Origin: Victivallaceae bacterium
Lineage (GTDB): Bacteria; Verrucomicrobiota; Lentisphaeria; Victivallales; Victivallaceae
Assembly (NCBI GenBank): GCA_024405735.1
Contig: JAKSOF010000007.1
Coordinates: 1-64,000, forward strand
Length of the DNA stretch: 64,000 bases
Direction: 5' to 3'
The notes under the pieces were generated by a model. The model saw only the letters and a program-made list of their open reading frames with translations, ran no database searches and was not told the origin of the DNA. The translations under genes and the position numbers were made by a program. Position 1 is the first letter of the stretch. Each line of letters begins with the position of its first letter. Positions 43,072 to 52,233 of this stretch are shown here, piece after piece.

Positions 43072-45855
43072 ATGAAAAAATTCTGGTTTCTTATGCTCGC
43101 CGGGGCGTTGAGTTGTCAACTTTTCGCCATCCCGAATCCGAAAGACGCGGAGCGCCGCAAGGTTTACCGCGAAGGCAAGAAATTGGAAGGCATTTTCAGA
43201 GTGCCGACTTCCCAAAAAGGCTCTCCCGTCATCCTCTTTCTCGGCGGCGGCCGTCCGTGGCAGGGCAACGGCACCGGCGGCGCATTGATCAAAAGCGGCG
43301 CCGACGTGCGCGTGCTTTCCGGCGTTTATCTTGCCGGGTTGAGCGGCAGTTACATCCGCAGTCTGCCTCACCAGACCGAGGAGCCGAAGCCGGTCGACGC
43401 GATCACGCCGGAATTCAAGCACCTCGACGAGTACGAGATGCTTTTCATCGACGCTATTCCGGAGAAAGAACAGAAAAAGATCTTCACGCCGGAGCGCGTC
43501 GCCGCAGTGAAAAAGTTTGTTTCCGGGGGCGGACTTCTCCTCTTGACGATCAACGCCCCGGAGGAGGAACTCGGCGATCTGATGCCGGTCAAATACGGCG
43601 ATACCTGTACTGATTTCGAGGGGATTTTCGTCCGCAAGCCGGCGGGTAAAAACTTTGAAGTGATCCCCGACGTCTTTCAGATGACCGATCCTTTCCGCTC
43701 CGTAACGCTCGTCGAGGGGGCGAAAAGCATTTCCGATGTCATCGACGCCAACGGCAATGTTCTGACGAGTTTCGTCGCGGTGAAACCTTACGGCAAAGGC
43801 AAAGTGATGTATCTCAACACCGAGAAGAACAGTCGGAAGTGCGCCCAGCATTTCGCCGCATGGGCGTATTCGCAGGCATTCATCACCAGTCTTGTCGCGG
43901 AACTTTCCGGCAAGCCGTTGCAAGTTCGCCTTTTCCAGAAACAGCCGACAGAGCCGCCGAAAACGATCGCCGAAAAATCGGTTGAACTTACTCTGCCGGA
44001 AATGAAAATCGCCGACGACGCTCCGCAGGCGGAAATTTCCGGCAAGACGGTCACGTTCGGCAACGGCGCGAAACTCGTCGTCAAGGAAAAGACTTACGAC
44101 GCCTATCTGCCCGGCAGTGCGACGCCTTTTGTCGTCGATTCCGCCGTGCCGCAGATCCTTTTCAGCGAAAAGCAAATGACCATCGAAGACTCCTCCGCCG
44201 AAGCGGTCGGAATGAAGGATACGCTCGACGCGAGCAAGATCAAATGGACTCTCGCCGAAGTTAAAGGCGGCGATTGCGCGACGATCGTGTGGACCGGCGA
44301 CGACGGCACCGTCATCAATGAGGAGATCAAAACGAGCCGCCTCGATCTCGACGGCACGACTTATCGCGGCATCGCGCGCCGCGCCAATGTGGTGAAGTGC
44401 CCCAAGATGATCTCCGGATTCAACTTTACGGCAAAAATCGACATCGACGCGGTCAAGATGCGCCGGATGGCGGCTTATCAGCCGCCGCGCGGCTACGCCG
44501 AGTACGATATGACCAAAAAGACGGAAATCGACAGCCGGGAATGGGGATTTTTCAGCGATGGTCAGCCCTTCGGCTGGATCGAGGGCAAAAACGGCGTTTT
44601 CGCCAATTTTACCGACAATATCCTCAATACGTTGAGTTGCCGGATCGTCAAGCCGAAAGGCGCGAACAAACTCCCCAGTGTGACCAACAAAGCGGGATTC
44701 GGCTATCAGAAAGCGCCGCTTCAGACAAGTTTCGTCTACTATATGGTGGGCGACGTCAAGGCTCCGACCGACAATCACTGGATGGCGATGTATCAATTCC
44801 AGCGGCATAATCTGCGCAAAGTCGCTGGTATCCCGGAATTTCCGGCGTATCCCAATGCGACGTGGAGCAACTCTTGCAGCAAAGAGCAGCGCGACGCCAC
44901 CATCGAAACGATCGGCAAGGCGGGCATCCGCTACACCTATGTCCCGGCGTGTCCCTCCTGCATGGAGGACGTCGACAAGCCGGCGCGCATCGAATTGCAG
45001 AAACAAATTCTCGCCGCCGGTTCCAAACCGTATGTGTGGAGTCCCTGCGGGCACAGCCACGGCGCGGGCAAGGAGTATGACAACAAGACGCATTGGTTCG
45101 CCTACGACGCAAGCGGCAAGGCGTTCAAGTATTTCGGCGGCAACTTCCCCGTGGTAGACCAGGGCGATCCCGACTTCCTCCAATGGTATCTGCCCAAAGT
45201 CCAAAAGGCGATCGACGGCGGTCTTGCCGGGGTCTGGTTCGATATGGGCGGCTCCGCGACGGGGACGCGCAATTTCGCCAAACCCGATTCCCCGATCGGA
45301 CTGATGAATCTCGTCAAATACATTTACCCCGCTTTTTACAAAAACGGATGTTTTGTCGCGATCGAGGGGCAGAGTCCGCTCGTTCTTGAGGGCTTCTGGT
45401 ACCGCGCCGACGTCTATGCGCCGATGGGCGGCAAAGAGTTCGTTTTCGTCGGCGACCTCGTCTACGGCGACGGAATGGATTTCGATTATTTCCGCAGCAG
45501 TATGTTCGGCTTTTTCACGCCGGTCGCCTTTGAAAATCACGGCACGAAATTCGAGCGCATCCCCGGCGAGTTGAAGCAGTTGGAGGATGCCGCGCACTAC
45601 GCCCGGACGATCAACCGCGCCCTTGACATCTGCAAGATGCCTTTCATCCGCAAAACCGATTTCGGCACGAGCTGGATGAGTCCGACGGGCGGCGCGCTCT
45701 TTTTCTACGACGCGGTGACGAAACTTGACGTCAAGTTGCCGGAAAACTTTGTCCCGGTCGCGATGATCGGTGAAAAAGGCGACGCCGTCGAACTCAACGG
45801 CAAGATGCCGGAAAGCGTCGGAGCACGCACATTGATCGTGCTGGAGAAAAAATAA
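43072..45855 (+). CDS. Large secreted protein: ThuA/GATase-like N-domain plus GH36-like barrel
   Basis: A 927-residue exported protein with a signal peptide ending near residue 19 (LSCQLFA). Residues about 45-290 resemble a class I glutamine-amidotransferase-like (ThuA) fold, including FVSGGGLLLLTINAP and a typical closing VMYLNTEK. Residues about 300-560 are beta-rich. Residues about 590-890 read like a glycoside-hydrolase barrel: IRYTYVPACPSC, SKPYVWSPCGH, GGLAGVWFDMGG (candidate acidic residue) and FVAIEGQSPLVLEGF (candidate second acid). No exact family is assigned. It is likely to act on carbohydrate outside the cytoplasm. Confidence 0.65.
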   Translation: MKKFWFLMLAGALSCQLFAIPNPKDAERRKVYREGKKLEGIFRVPTSQKGSPVILFLGGGRPWQGNGTGGALIKSGADVRVLSGVYLAGLSGSYIRSLPHQTEEPKPVDAITPEFKHLDEYEMLFIDAIPEKEQKKIFTPERVAAVKKFVSGGGLLLLTINAPEEELGDLMPVKYGDTCTDFEGIFVRKPAGKNFEVIPDVFQMTDPFRSVTLVEGAKSISDVIDANGNVLTSFVAVKPYGKGKVMYLNTEKNSRKCAQHFAAWAYSQAFITSLVAELSGKPLQVRLFQKQPTEPPKTIAEKSVELTLPEMKIADDAPQAEISGKTVTFGNGAKLVVKEKTYDAYLPGSATPFVVDSAVPQILFSEKQMTIEDSSAEAVGMKDTLDASKIKWTLAEVKGGDCATIVWTGDDGTVINEEIKTSRLDLDGTTYRGIARRANVVKCPKMISGFNFTAKIDIDAVKMRRMAAYQPPRGYAEYDMTKKTEIDSREWGFFSDGQPFGWIEGKNGVFANFTDNILNTLSCRIVKPKGANKLPSVTNKAGFGYQKAPLQTSFVYYMVGDVKAPTDNHWMAMYQFQRHNLRKVAGIPEFPAYPNATWSNSCSKEQRDATIETIGKAGIRYTYVPACPSCMEDVDKPARIELQKQILAAGSKPYVWSPCGHSHGAGKEYDNKTHWFAYDASGKAFKYFGGNFPVVDQGDPDFLQWYLPKVQKAIDGGLAGVWFDMGGSATGTRNFAKPDSPIGLMNLVKYIYPAFYKNGCFVAIEGQSPLVLEGFWYRADVYAPMGGKEFVFVGDLVYGDGMDFDYFRSSMFGFFTPVAFENHGTKFERIPGELKQLEDAAHYARTINRALDICKMPFIRKTDFGTSWMSPTGGALFFYDAVTKLDVKLPENFVPVAMIGEKGDAVELNGKMPESVGARTLIVLEKK

Positions 45856-45865
45856 TTTCTTTTGT

Positions 45866-45898
45866 CCGCGCGCCGTCGGTTTTTGCGACGGCGCGCGG
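45866..45898 (+). terminator. Strong hairpin after the large secreted enzyme
   Basis: CCGCGCGCCGTCG and CGACGGCGCGCGG form a perfect 13-bp stem with loop GTTTTTG, 11 bp after the stop. It has no T run, so it may protect the mRNA 3' end rather than terminate transcription. Confidence 0.55.
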
Positions 45899-45936
45899 AG
45901 GGATCAATAAGGTCGGATACCGCAAAAAACAGGGCG

Positions 45937-48735
45937 ATGTTTGACGTGAAACGTTCTTTGTTATGGATGCTTTCCGGCATCCTTTTCTTTGCCGGATGCA
46001 AAGAGACGCCGAAGGAAAAGAAAGTTGTCCTTGAAAACGGCAGCCGGATCAGTTGTGCCGCGACCGAGGAGGCGTTGCGCGCCGCCATCGAGATGTCGCG
46101 CACGATGACGGGCGCAAAAACCATCTGCATTGAAAACGGCGTCGTCGCGCTTTCTTCTCCCGTGATCCTCGACGGCAGAGACCGGGAACTCACGTTGCGC
46201 GGCAGCGGCGGGACGGTTTTTTCCGGCGGCGTCGAATTGATATTTCACGAAGTCGAAAACGAGCGTTACTGGTCGGCACGTCTGCCGGAAAATCTGCCGG
46301 AGCCTTATCTCCTTTTTGTTCCCGGATCGGGGAAACGCGAACGCGCCGTCTTTCCCAAAACGGGGTGGCTGAAAAATCTCGATAAAAGCGATCTCGTCTG
46401 GCTCGGCCGTCAATCGGGCGGCTGGAACCGTCCGCCGACGGAGTATGAATTGACCAGAATGAGCGTGACGCCGGACGACTTGCCCGATTTTGAACCCGCC
46501 GACGCCGACGTCGAAGTGGCGCACAACCGCGAAGTTTCCATCGTTCATATCAAGAGTTACGACCCCAATCTGTGGGAAATGGTCTTTGCCTCCCCCCTGA
46601 CGCATCCCGCCGGAGCATCGCTCCGCAAAGAATACCGCATCCACAATATCGAGCAGGGGATGGCTCCCGGGAAGTGGCGTTATCACCGCGCGACGCGGGA
46701 AATCTATTATTTCCCGCAAAGCGGTGAAATTCCCGGCAACTTCCGCGCCGTGGCGGCGGTGACGGAGCCGCTTTTGAAAATTCAGTCCGGCGAAAAGATC
46801 AAATTGGAAAACATCGAATTCTTTTGCGCCAACGCCGACTTGCGCCGCCGGGGGGCGATTTGCGGGGAAACATCGGGCAGGGCGCTGCCCGCCGTCGAGA
46901 TCGCCGGGAGTTCCGATATTTCTCTGTCCGGTGTCACCGTGCGCTTCGTTGCGGGGACGGCGATCGAAATTTCCCGGGGAAACCGGATCACGGTCGAAAA
47001 ATCCCGGATGCACGACGTCGGCGCTTTCGGGATATGGAGCGAAAACGTCCGGGATCTTACGGTACGCGACAATGTTTTTGCACAGATCGGGCAGATCGCG
47101 GTTTTGACCAAGGGGGAAAACGCCGCGATCCTGGACAACGAGATCACGCAAGTCGCCTCCTGCGGCGTTTTTGCCGTCGGCAACGCGAAAATTTCCGGCA
47201 ACCGTATCCGTCAGGTGATGCTTCAGCGCAACGACGGCGCCGCCGTCTATCTCGGAGGTGGCAAAAACGCGGAAATTTCGGGGAACCAAATCCATGATCT
47301 GCCGGCGGAAGGATCGCGTCACGCGGTCTATATCGACGAAACAACGGAAAACGTCAAAATCGGAAACAACACCATCGGGAGTTCTTCCCCGCTGATGGTC
47401 AACCGCGCCGGAAACATCCTCGTTTCCGGAAACACGTTCACCGCGCAAAAGGAAATGACTTTTGATCTCGTTGATTCCGATTGCGTCACGTTGCGGAAAA
47501 ACGTCATACGTGCGCCTGAAATCGTTTTCAGCGCACCGGAAAATGCGCTGAAAAAAGCGGAAAATTCGATTTCCGGCGTCGTCCGGGAAAATGTCAAACC
47601 CCGCGGATTTATTTTTTACTACGATCAGCAGAATGTTCTGCGTTGCAAAACCGACTTGAACGACCGGCGGCTTGAGCCGCTGAAATGGAAAAAAATCGTT
47701 CTGATGGGCGCCAGCATCATGGCGGCGGGGACGTTCGGTTATGAACTGCAACTTTATCTTGCCTGCCGCTTCCCCGCGCGCCGCATCGAAGTCGTCAACG
47801 CCGGTGTCAGCGGTACGACCGCCGCCTGGGGATGGGAGCATTTGACGGACATCCTCGCGCTTGAGCCGGATGCCGTCATTCTCGGCTACGGAATGAATGA
47901 CATCGGGCGCAACGACTACCGCACGCTCTGGCCGGAAAGCGTCGATCAGACGAAGCGGCGTCGGTACGGCATCGAAAGTTATCAGACAAGTGTCAAAAAG
48001 ATCGTCGGCGCGCTGCAGCAACGCGGCATCGACGTCGTGCTTTTGCCGCCTTTCCCCTACGACGAATACGGGACGCGTCCCGCACCGGACGACAATCTGG
48101 CGTTTTGCAACAGCATCGGTCTGGAAAAACTCGCCTCGTTTTGTTATCGCGAATACGATGGCAAACTTCCGCTTCCCATGACGCGCACGGCGCTTTGCCG
48201 CCTTTACGCGCATTATCCCGAACTTCGCATCGCGCCCGACCGCATCCATCCCGATGCGCGCGGCCATTGGCTGATCGCCGACGAGATCGTGCATGAACTC
48301 TTTGATCGCTTTCCGGCGGAAGATCCGCTTCCTTTCCCGTTGACGGCGGAAATGGCGGAATTTTCCCGGTTGCCTCGTGCTTCCGGCGTCGGCGAGGAGG
48401 CGCAACTTCATCCGCTTCAGTATCTCGGCAAAAACGGTGCGCTTGACGCGCCGACGCAGATCCTGCGCGAAAAACTGGCAAAGGTTGCCTCGCTTGAGGG
48501 CATCCTCAATACGACGCACTGGTTCGATATGCAAGCGCGCGACCGCGGCGTCGATCCCGGGGATTTCGACAAAGCGGATGAGGTGTTGCGTCCGCTGGCG
48601 ATGAAGTGGGGATTGCCCAAAACCTATGAAAAATATCGGCAGTGGCGTATGCGGCGCGAGGAAATCGCCGCCGAAGCGGAAAAGGCGCGCGAAGATTTTT
48701 TCCGCACCGTGGATGAATTACACAGGAAGAAATAA
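45937..48735 (+). CDS. Lipoprotein with a right-handed beta-helix fused to an SGNH esterase
   Basis: A 932-residue lipoprotein; the lipobox is FFAGC near residue 22. Residues about 80-290 are beta-rich. Residues about 300-540 form a parallel beta-helix (repeats such as ISLSGVTVRF, ITVEKSRMHD, LTVRDNVFAQ, AKISGNRIRQ, AEISGNQIHD). Residues about 585-800 are an SGNH/GDSL hydrolase: MGASIMA with S593, NAGVSG, GYGMND with N654, and DRIHPD with D768 and H771. A helical tail follows. It probably binds and deacylates a polysaccharide at the cell surface. ATG 45937 was chosen for the lipoprotein signal. Confidence 0.8.
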   Translation: MFDVKRSLLWMLSGILFFAGCKETPKEKKVVLENGSRISCAATEEALRAAIEMSRTMTGAKTICIENGVVALSSPVILDGRDRELTLRGSGGTVFSGGVELIFHEVENERYWSARLPENLPEPYLLFVPGSGKRERAVFPKTGWLKNLDKSDLVWLGRQSGGWNRPPTEYELTRMSVTPDDLPDFEPADADVEVAHNREVSIVHIKSYDPNLWEMVFASPLTHPAGASLRKEYRIHNIEQGMAPGKWRYHRATREIYYFPQSGEIPGNFRAVAAVTEPLLKIQSGEKIKLENIEFFCANADLRRRGAICGETSGRALPAVEIAGSSDISLSGVTVRFVAGTAIEISRGNRITVEKSRMHDVGAFGIWSENVRDLTVRDNVFAQIGQIAVLTKGENAAILDNEITQVASCGVFAVGNAKISGNRIRQVMLQRNDGAAVYLGGGKNAEISGNQIHDLPAEGSRHAVYIDETTENVKIGNNTIGSSSPLMVNRAGNILVSGNTFTAQKEMTFDLVDSDCVTLRKNVIRAPEIVFSAPENALKKAENSISGVVRENVKPRGFIFYYDQQNVLRCKTDLNDRRLEPLKWKKIVLMGASIMAAGTFGYELQLYLACRFPARRIEVVNAGVSGTTAAWGWEHLTDILALEPDAVILGYGMNDIGRNDYRTLWPESVDQTKRRRYGIESYQTSVKKIVGALQQRGIDVVLLPPFPYDEYGTRPAPDDNLAFCNSIGLEKLASFCYREYDGKLPLPMTRTALCRLYAHYPELRIAPDRIHPDARGHWLIADEIVHELFDRFPAEDPLPFPLTAEMAEFSRLPRASGVGEEAQLHPLQYLGKNGALDAPTQILREKLAKVASLEGILNTTHWFDMQARDRGVDPGDFDKADEVLRPLAMKWGLPKTYEKYRQWRMRREEIAAEAEKAREDFFRTVDELHRKK

Positions 48736-48741
48736 GTTTTG

Positions 48742-49176
48742 ATGATCCGGCAGTTGCTTTCCAGACTTTTTGCCTTTTTGTTGAGCGGCGTCGCTTCGGC
48801 GGTCGTCGATCTGACTTGCTTTGCCGTTTTGTTTCATTGGATATTGCCGCATCTGCCGTTGCCGAGATTGATTTGCAGCGTGGCAGTCGCCCGCGTGATT
48901 TCGTGTGTTTTCAATTATCTTGTCAACCGGAATTGCGTTTTTGACGGCAACCGCGACGGCGCGATGGATCTTTGGTCTTTCGGACTTTACATTCTGCTGG
49001 CGGGAGGACTGCTCGCGGGCTCCTATTACGGGACGCGGTCCGCGATGGATCTCTTTCCCGAGGCGGAGCCGACGTTGCTCAAAATGACGGTGGACGTCAT
49101 CTTGTTTTTAGTGAGTTTTTCCGTCCAGAAAGGCTTCATCTTTTCATCACGGCGGAAACGGGAGGATAAAAAATGA
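48742..49176 (+). CDS. GtrA-family membrane protein
   Basis: A 144-residue protein with four membrane helices (about 8-28, 36-58, 76-97, 108-130). The pattern FLLSGVASAVVDLTCF and FNYLVNRNCVF is typical of GtrA, which is thought to flip lipid-linked sugars. It starts 6 bp after the lipoprotein stop; a TTG at 48739 is an alternative. It overlaps the mutarotase (ATGA). Confidence 0.85.
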   Translation: MIRQLLSRLFAFLLSGVASAVVDLTCFAVLFHWILPHLPLPRLICSVAVARVISCVFNYLVNRNCVFDGNRDGAMDLWSFGLYILLAGGLLAGSYYGTRSAMDLFPEAEPTLLKMTVDVILFLVSFSVQKGFIFSSRRKREDKK

Positions 49177-50003
49177 TGGATAACGGATGGGAAAAATTTG
49201 GCATTACGCCGTTTACGCGGGGGCAACTCTCCTGTTTCCGCATCGAAAACCGCTATGCCGTCGCGGAGATCTCGCAGTACGGTGCGCAAATGCTTTCTTT
49301 CGTTCCCCGGGGCGAAAAAGATCTGCTCTTTGTTTCCCGTCAGGCGAATTTTGAAGTCGGCAAAGCCATTCGCGGCGGGATCCCCGTCTGCTGGCCATGG
49401 TTCGGCTCTGCGGGAACTCCGGCGCACGGCGTCGGACGGCTCTCCCTCTGGGATTTGGAAAATTGCCGAATGGAGGCGGACGGCTCGACTTCGCTGATGT
49501 TTTCCCTCGACCGCCGGAAAGATTTATCGCTGACGGCGCAGTTGCGCGTCAACGTCGGCGCGGCGTTGACGGTTGCGCTCACGACGTCGAATTGCGGAAA
49601 CGCTCCTTTGGCTCTCACGGAGGCGTTGCACACTTATTTTGCCGTTTCCGACATCCGGGAAATTACGGTTGCCGGACTTGCCGGAGAAGATGCCCCCAAT
49701 GCCGTTTTGCGCGACGGCAAATTGTTTTTTGCCGCCGAAACGGACTTGATGTGCGCTCCCGGCGACAAAATTCTGGTGATCGACGATCCGATATGGCAAC
49801 GGAAGATCCGCGTCGAACGGTACGGCTCGCGCTCCGCCGTCATCTGGAATCCCTGGACCGACAAGGCGAAACGCCTTGCCGATTTCGGAGATGAGGAGTA
49901 CCGCGCGATGCTTTGCGTCGAAGCCGCCAACGTCAGGGAAAACTTCATTGATCTCGCCGCAGGAAATGCTCATACACTCCAGACGCGTCTTTCGCTTTTT
50001 TGA
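49173..50003 (+). CDS. Glucose-6-phosphate 1-epimerase-like mutarotase (YeaD family)
   Basis: A 276-residue galactose-mutarotase-fold enzyme interconverting anomers of hexose 6-phosphates. GGIPVCWPWFG and AHGVGRLSLW near 68-95 and EALHTYFAV with a catalytic histidine fit YeaD. MLCVEAANV carries the catalytic glutamate. The start overlaps gtrA. Confidence 0.85.
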   Translation: MMDNGWEKFGITPFTRGQLSCFRIENRYAVAEISQYGAQMLSFVPRGEKDLLFVSRQANFEVGKAIRGGIPVCWPWFGSAGTPAHGVGRLSLWDLENCRMEADGSTSLMFSLDRRKDLSLTAQLRVNVGAALTVALTTSNCGNAPLALTEALHTYFAVSDIREITVAGLAGEDAPNAVLRDGKLFFAAETDLMCAPGDKILVIDDPIWQRKIRVERYGSRSAVIWNPWTDKAKRLADFGDEEYRAMLCVEAANVRENFIDLAAGNAHTLQTRLSLF

Positions 50004-50039
50004 ACGGTAAGATCCGGTAAAAAAAAGCGGATAAATCTT

Positions 50040-50068
50040 TTGAAAGCCTCTCCTTTTTATGCTATATT
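50040..50068 (+). promoter_or_regulatory. Promoter of the antiporter gene
   Basis: TTGAAA, 17 nt, TATATT. Leader about 33 nt with GAGGAGAAG and a second GGGGAGAG before the ATG. Confidence 0.55.
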
Positions 50069-50107
50069 ATATAAATCATATTTCAGTTTGAGGAGAAGCG
50101 GGGAGAG

Positions 50108-52201
50108 ATGGAATCGATCACCCTTTTGGTCATACAGATCGGCTTGATTTTGTTTGCCGGTCGCTGTTGCGGCAATCTGATGCAGAAAATCGGGATCCCC
50201 GGCGTTCTGGGCGAGTTGATCGCCGGAATTCTGATCGGGCCTTATTTCATCTGCGGCGTCTGCCACGCGCCGTGGTGGTTTTTTCCGCTTCCGGCGGATG
50301 GCGGCGTGGCGGTTTCTTTGCCGCTTCACGCGCTTGCGACGATCGGTTCGATTTTGCTGCTTTTTATGTCGGGACTGGAAACCGATCTGCGGATGTTTTT
50401 CCGCTATTCCGTCGCCGGAACTCTGATCGGACTCGGCGGCGTGATCTTTTCCTTTGTCCTTGGCGATTTCGTCGGGGTGTGGATGCTTGACTGCAACTTC
50501 ATGGATCCCCGCGCGCTTTTCCTCGGCGTGCTCTGCACGGCGACAAGCGTCGGCATCACGGCGCGCATTCTTTCCGAACGCAAAAGTATGGATTCGCCGG
50601 AAGGTACGACGATCCTCGCCGCGGCGGTCATCGACGACGTGCTTGGCATCATCGCGCTGGCGATCGTCACGGGACTGGTCGGCATCGGCGGCGGGGACGG
50701 CGCGGTCAACTGGGGGCGCATCGGCTTGATCTCCGCCAGAAGTTTCGGCATCTGGCTCGGCTTTACCGTTGCCGGATTGCTGATCGCCTACCGCTTCGCG
50801 AACTTCCTGAAGTTTTTCGGCGGCGCAAGTGTTTTTTCGACGCTTGCTTTCGGCTTCGCGCTGATCCTTTCGGGGATTTTTGAAGCGTGCGGACTGGCGA
50901 TGATCGTCGGCGCCTATGTGACGGGATTGAGTCTTTCCAAGACCGATATCGCCTTTGCGATCCAAAGTTCTTTGCACGGCGTTTACAATTTCCTCGTCCC
51001 CGTTTTCTTTGTGGTGATGGGAATGCTGGTCGATGTGCGCGTGCTGGGCGACATTACCGTTTTGCAGTTCGGACTCGTCTACGTCGGTGTCGCCGTCGCC
51101 GCTAAAATCGTCGGTTGCGCGCTCCCCGCGCTCTTTATGAATTTCAATGCGGTCGGCGCGTTGCGCATCGGTTGCGGAATGATCCCGCGCGGCGAAGTCG
51201 CATTGATCATTGCCGGCATCGGCGCGACGACGATGATGACGCTCGACGGCAAAAATATCCCGATCATCGACGCACGGCTTTTCGGCGTCGCGATCATTAT
51301 GACGCTTTTGACGACATTGGTGGCGCCGCCGTTGCTCGCGGTCACGCTCTCGATCCGCAAAAAAGGCGTCCGCAAAGAAAAATTTGCAGAAACGCTGACG
51401 CACACCGTTTATCCGTTGCCGTCGACGGTTTTCCGCGATTATATGTTGCGTGCTTTGATCGAAAACTTCCGCAAGGAGGGGTATCTCCACTCGGAACTCG
51501 ACCGGAATTGCCCGATCATCCACTTCCGCCGCGAACGCCGGACTTTTATGCTTTCGCTCGCCGACGGCAAAATGGATTTTGAATCTTCCGCCGATATGGT
51601 CGGTCTGATCGGCACGGTCGTTTACGAAACGACCGTCGAACTTCACCGCACGCTTCAAGTTCTGAAAGACGAGGTCGCTCCCGAAAAATTCGACCGCGAC
51701 CGCATCGCGGCAACGGAAACTTCCAACAAGACGGCGGCGGAGATCCGCGCCGCAAAGATCATCTCCGCCGATTGCGTGATCCACGATCTGCAAGCCGCCA
51801 CGCAGGAGGAGGCGATCTGCGAACTGGTCGACGTGCTTGCCCGCTCCGGACGGTTGCAGGACCCCAAAACGTGCCTCAGCGACGCTTTGGAGCGCGAACG
51901 TCTTGTTTCGACCAGTCTCGGCGGCGGCATCGCTTTGCCGCACGCCCGCACTTCGGGGGCGCGCGAACTCGTCGCCGCGATCGGGATCAGCCGCAACGGG
52001 TGCGAAGCCGATTCCCCCGACCACAGCAAAAGCCGCTTTTTCGTCTTGAGCCTCTGCCCGAAAGATGCGGACGAGCCGTATCTGCAATTTGTCGCTCACG
52101 TCGCCGCGGTACTCGGCAAGCCGGGTGCGCTCGACGCGATTTTGAATTCGCCGCCCGGAGAGATCCGCAATTTTTTCATCGGGCGGCGCCGCAACTTTTA
52201 A
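50108..52201 (+). CDS. CPA2 cation/proton antiporter fused to a PTS EIIA (PtsN-like) domain
   Basis: A 697-residue protein. Residues about 5-400 are a Kef/Nha-type antiporter with about 12 helices (GVLGELIAGILIGPY, LMFSGLETDL-like GLETDLRMF, ATSVGITARIL, PRGEVALI). A cytoplasmic linker (about 410-550) resembles neither TrkA-N nor USP. Residues about 555-697 are a PTS EIIA type 2 domain with the phosphorylatable histidine H612 (GIALPHART). This suggests phosphotransfer control of ion flow. AGGAG precedes the ATG. Confidence 0.88.
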   Translation: MESITLLVIQIGLILFAGRCCGNLMQKIGIPGVLGELIAGILIGPYFICGVCHAPWWFFPLPADGGVAVSLPLHALATIGSILLLFMSGLETDLRMFFRYSVAGTLIGLGGVIFSFVLGDFVGVWMLDCNFMDPRALFLGVLCTATSVGITARILSERKSMDSPEGTTILAAAVIDDVLGIIALAIVTGLVGIGGGDGAVNWGRIGLISARSFGIWLGFTVAGLLIAYRFANFLKFFGGASVFSTLAFGFALILSGIFEACGLAMIVGAYVTGLSLSKTDIAFAIQSSLHGVYNFLVPVFFVVMGMLVDVRVLGDITVLQFGLVYVGVAVAAKIVGCALPALFMNFNAVGALRIGCGMIPRGEVALIIAGIGATTMMTLDGKNIPIIDARLFGVAIIMTLLTTLVAPPLLAVTLSIRKKGVRKEKFAETLTHTVYPLPSTVFRDYMLRALIENFRKEGYLHSELDRNCPIIHFRRERRTFMLSLADGKMDFESSADMVGLIGTVVYETTVELHRTLQVLKDEVAPEKFDRDRIAATETSNKTAAEIRAAKIISADCVIHDLQAATQEEAICELVDVLARSGRLQDPKTCLSDALERERLVSTSLGGGIALPHARTSGARELVAAIGISRNGCEADSPDHSKSRFFVLSLCPKDADEPYLQFVAHVAAVLGKPGALDAILNSPPGEIRNFFIGRRRNF

Positions 52202-52233
52202 TGGAGAAATCTTTAACATAAGGAAAGCAAGTT

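Noticed and set aside
42826-45597. A 923-codon minus-strand frame opposite the large secreted enzyme
   Set aside because: The plus-strand gene has a signal peptide, ribosome site and domain structure; the minus frame has none of these.
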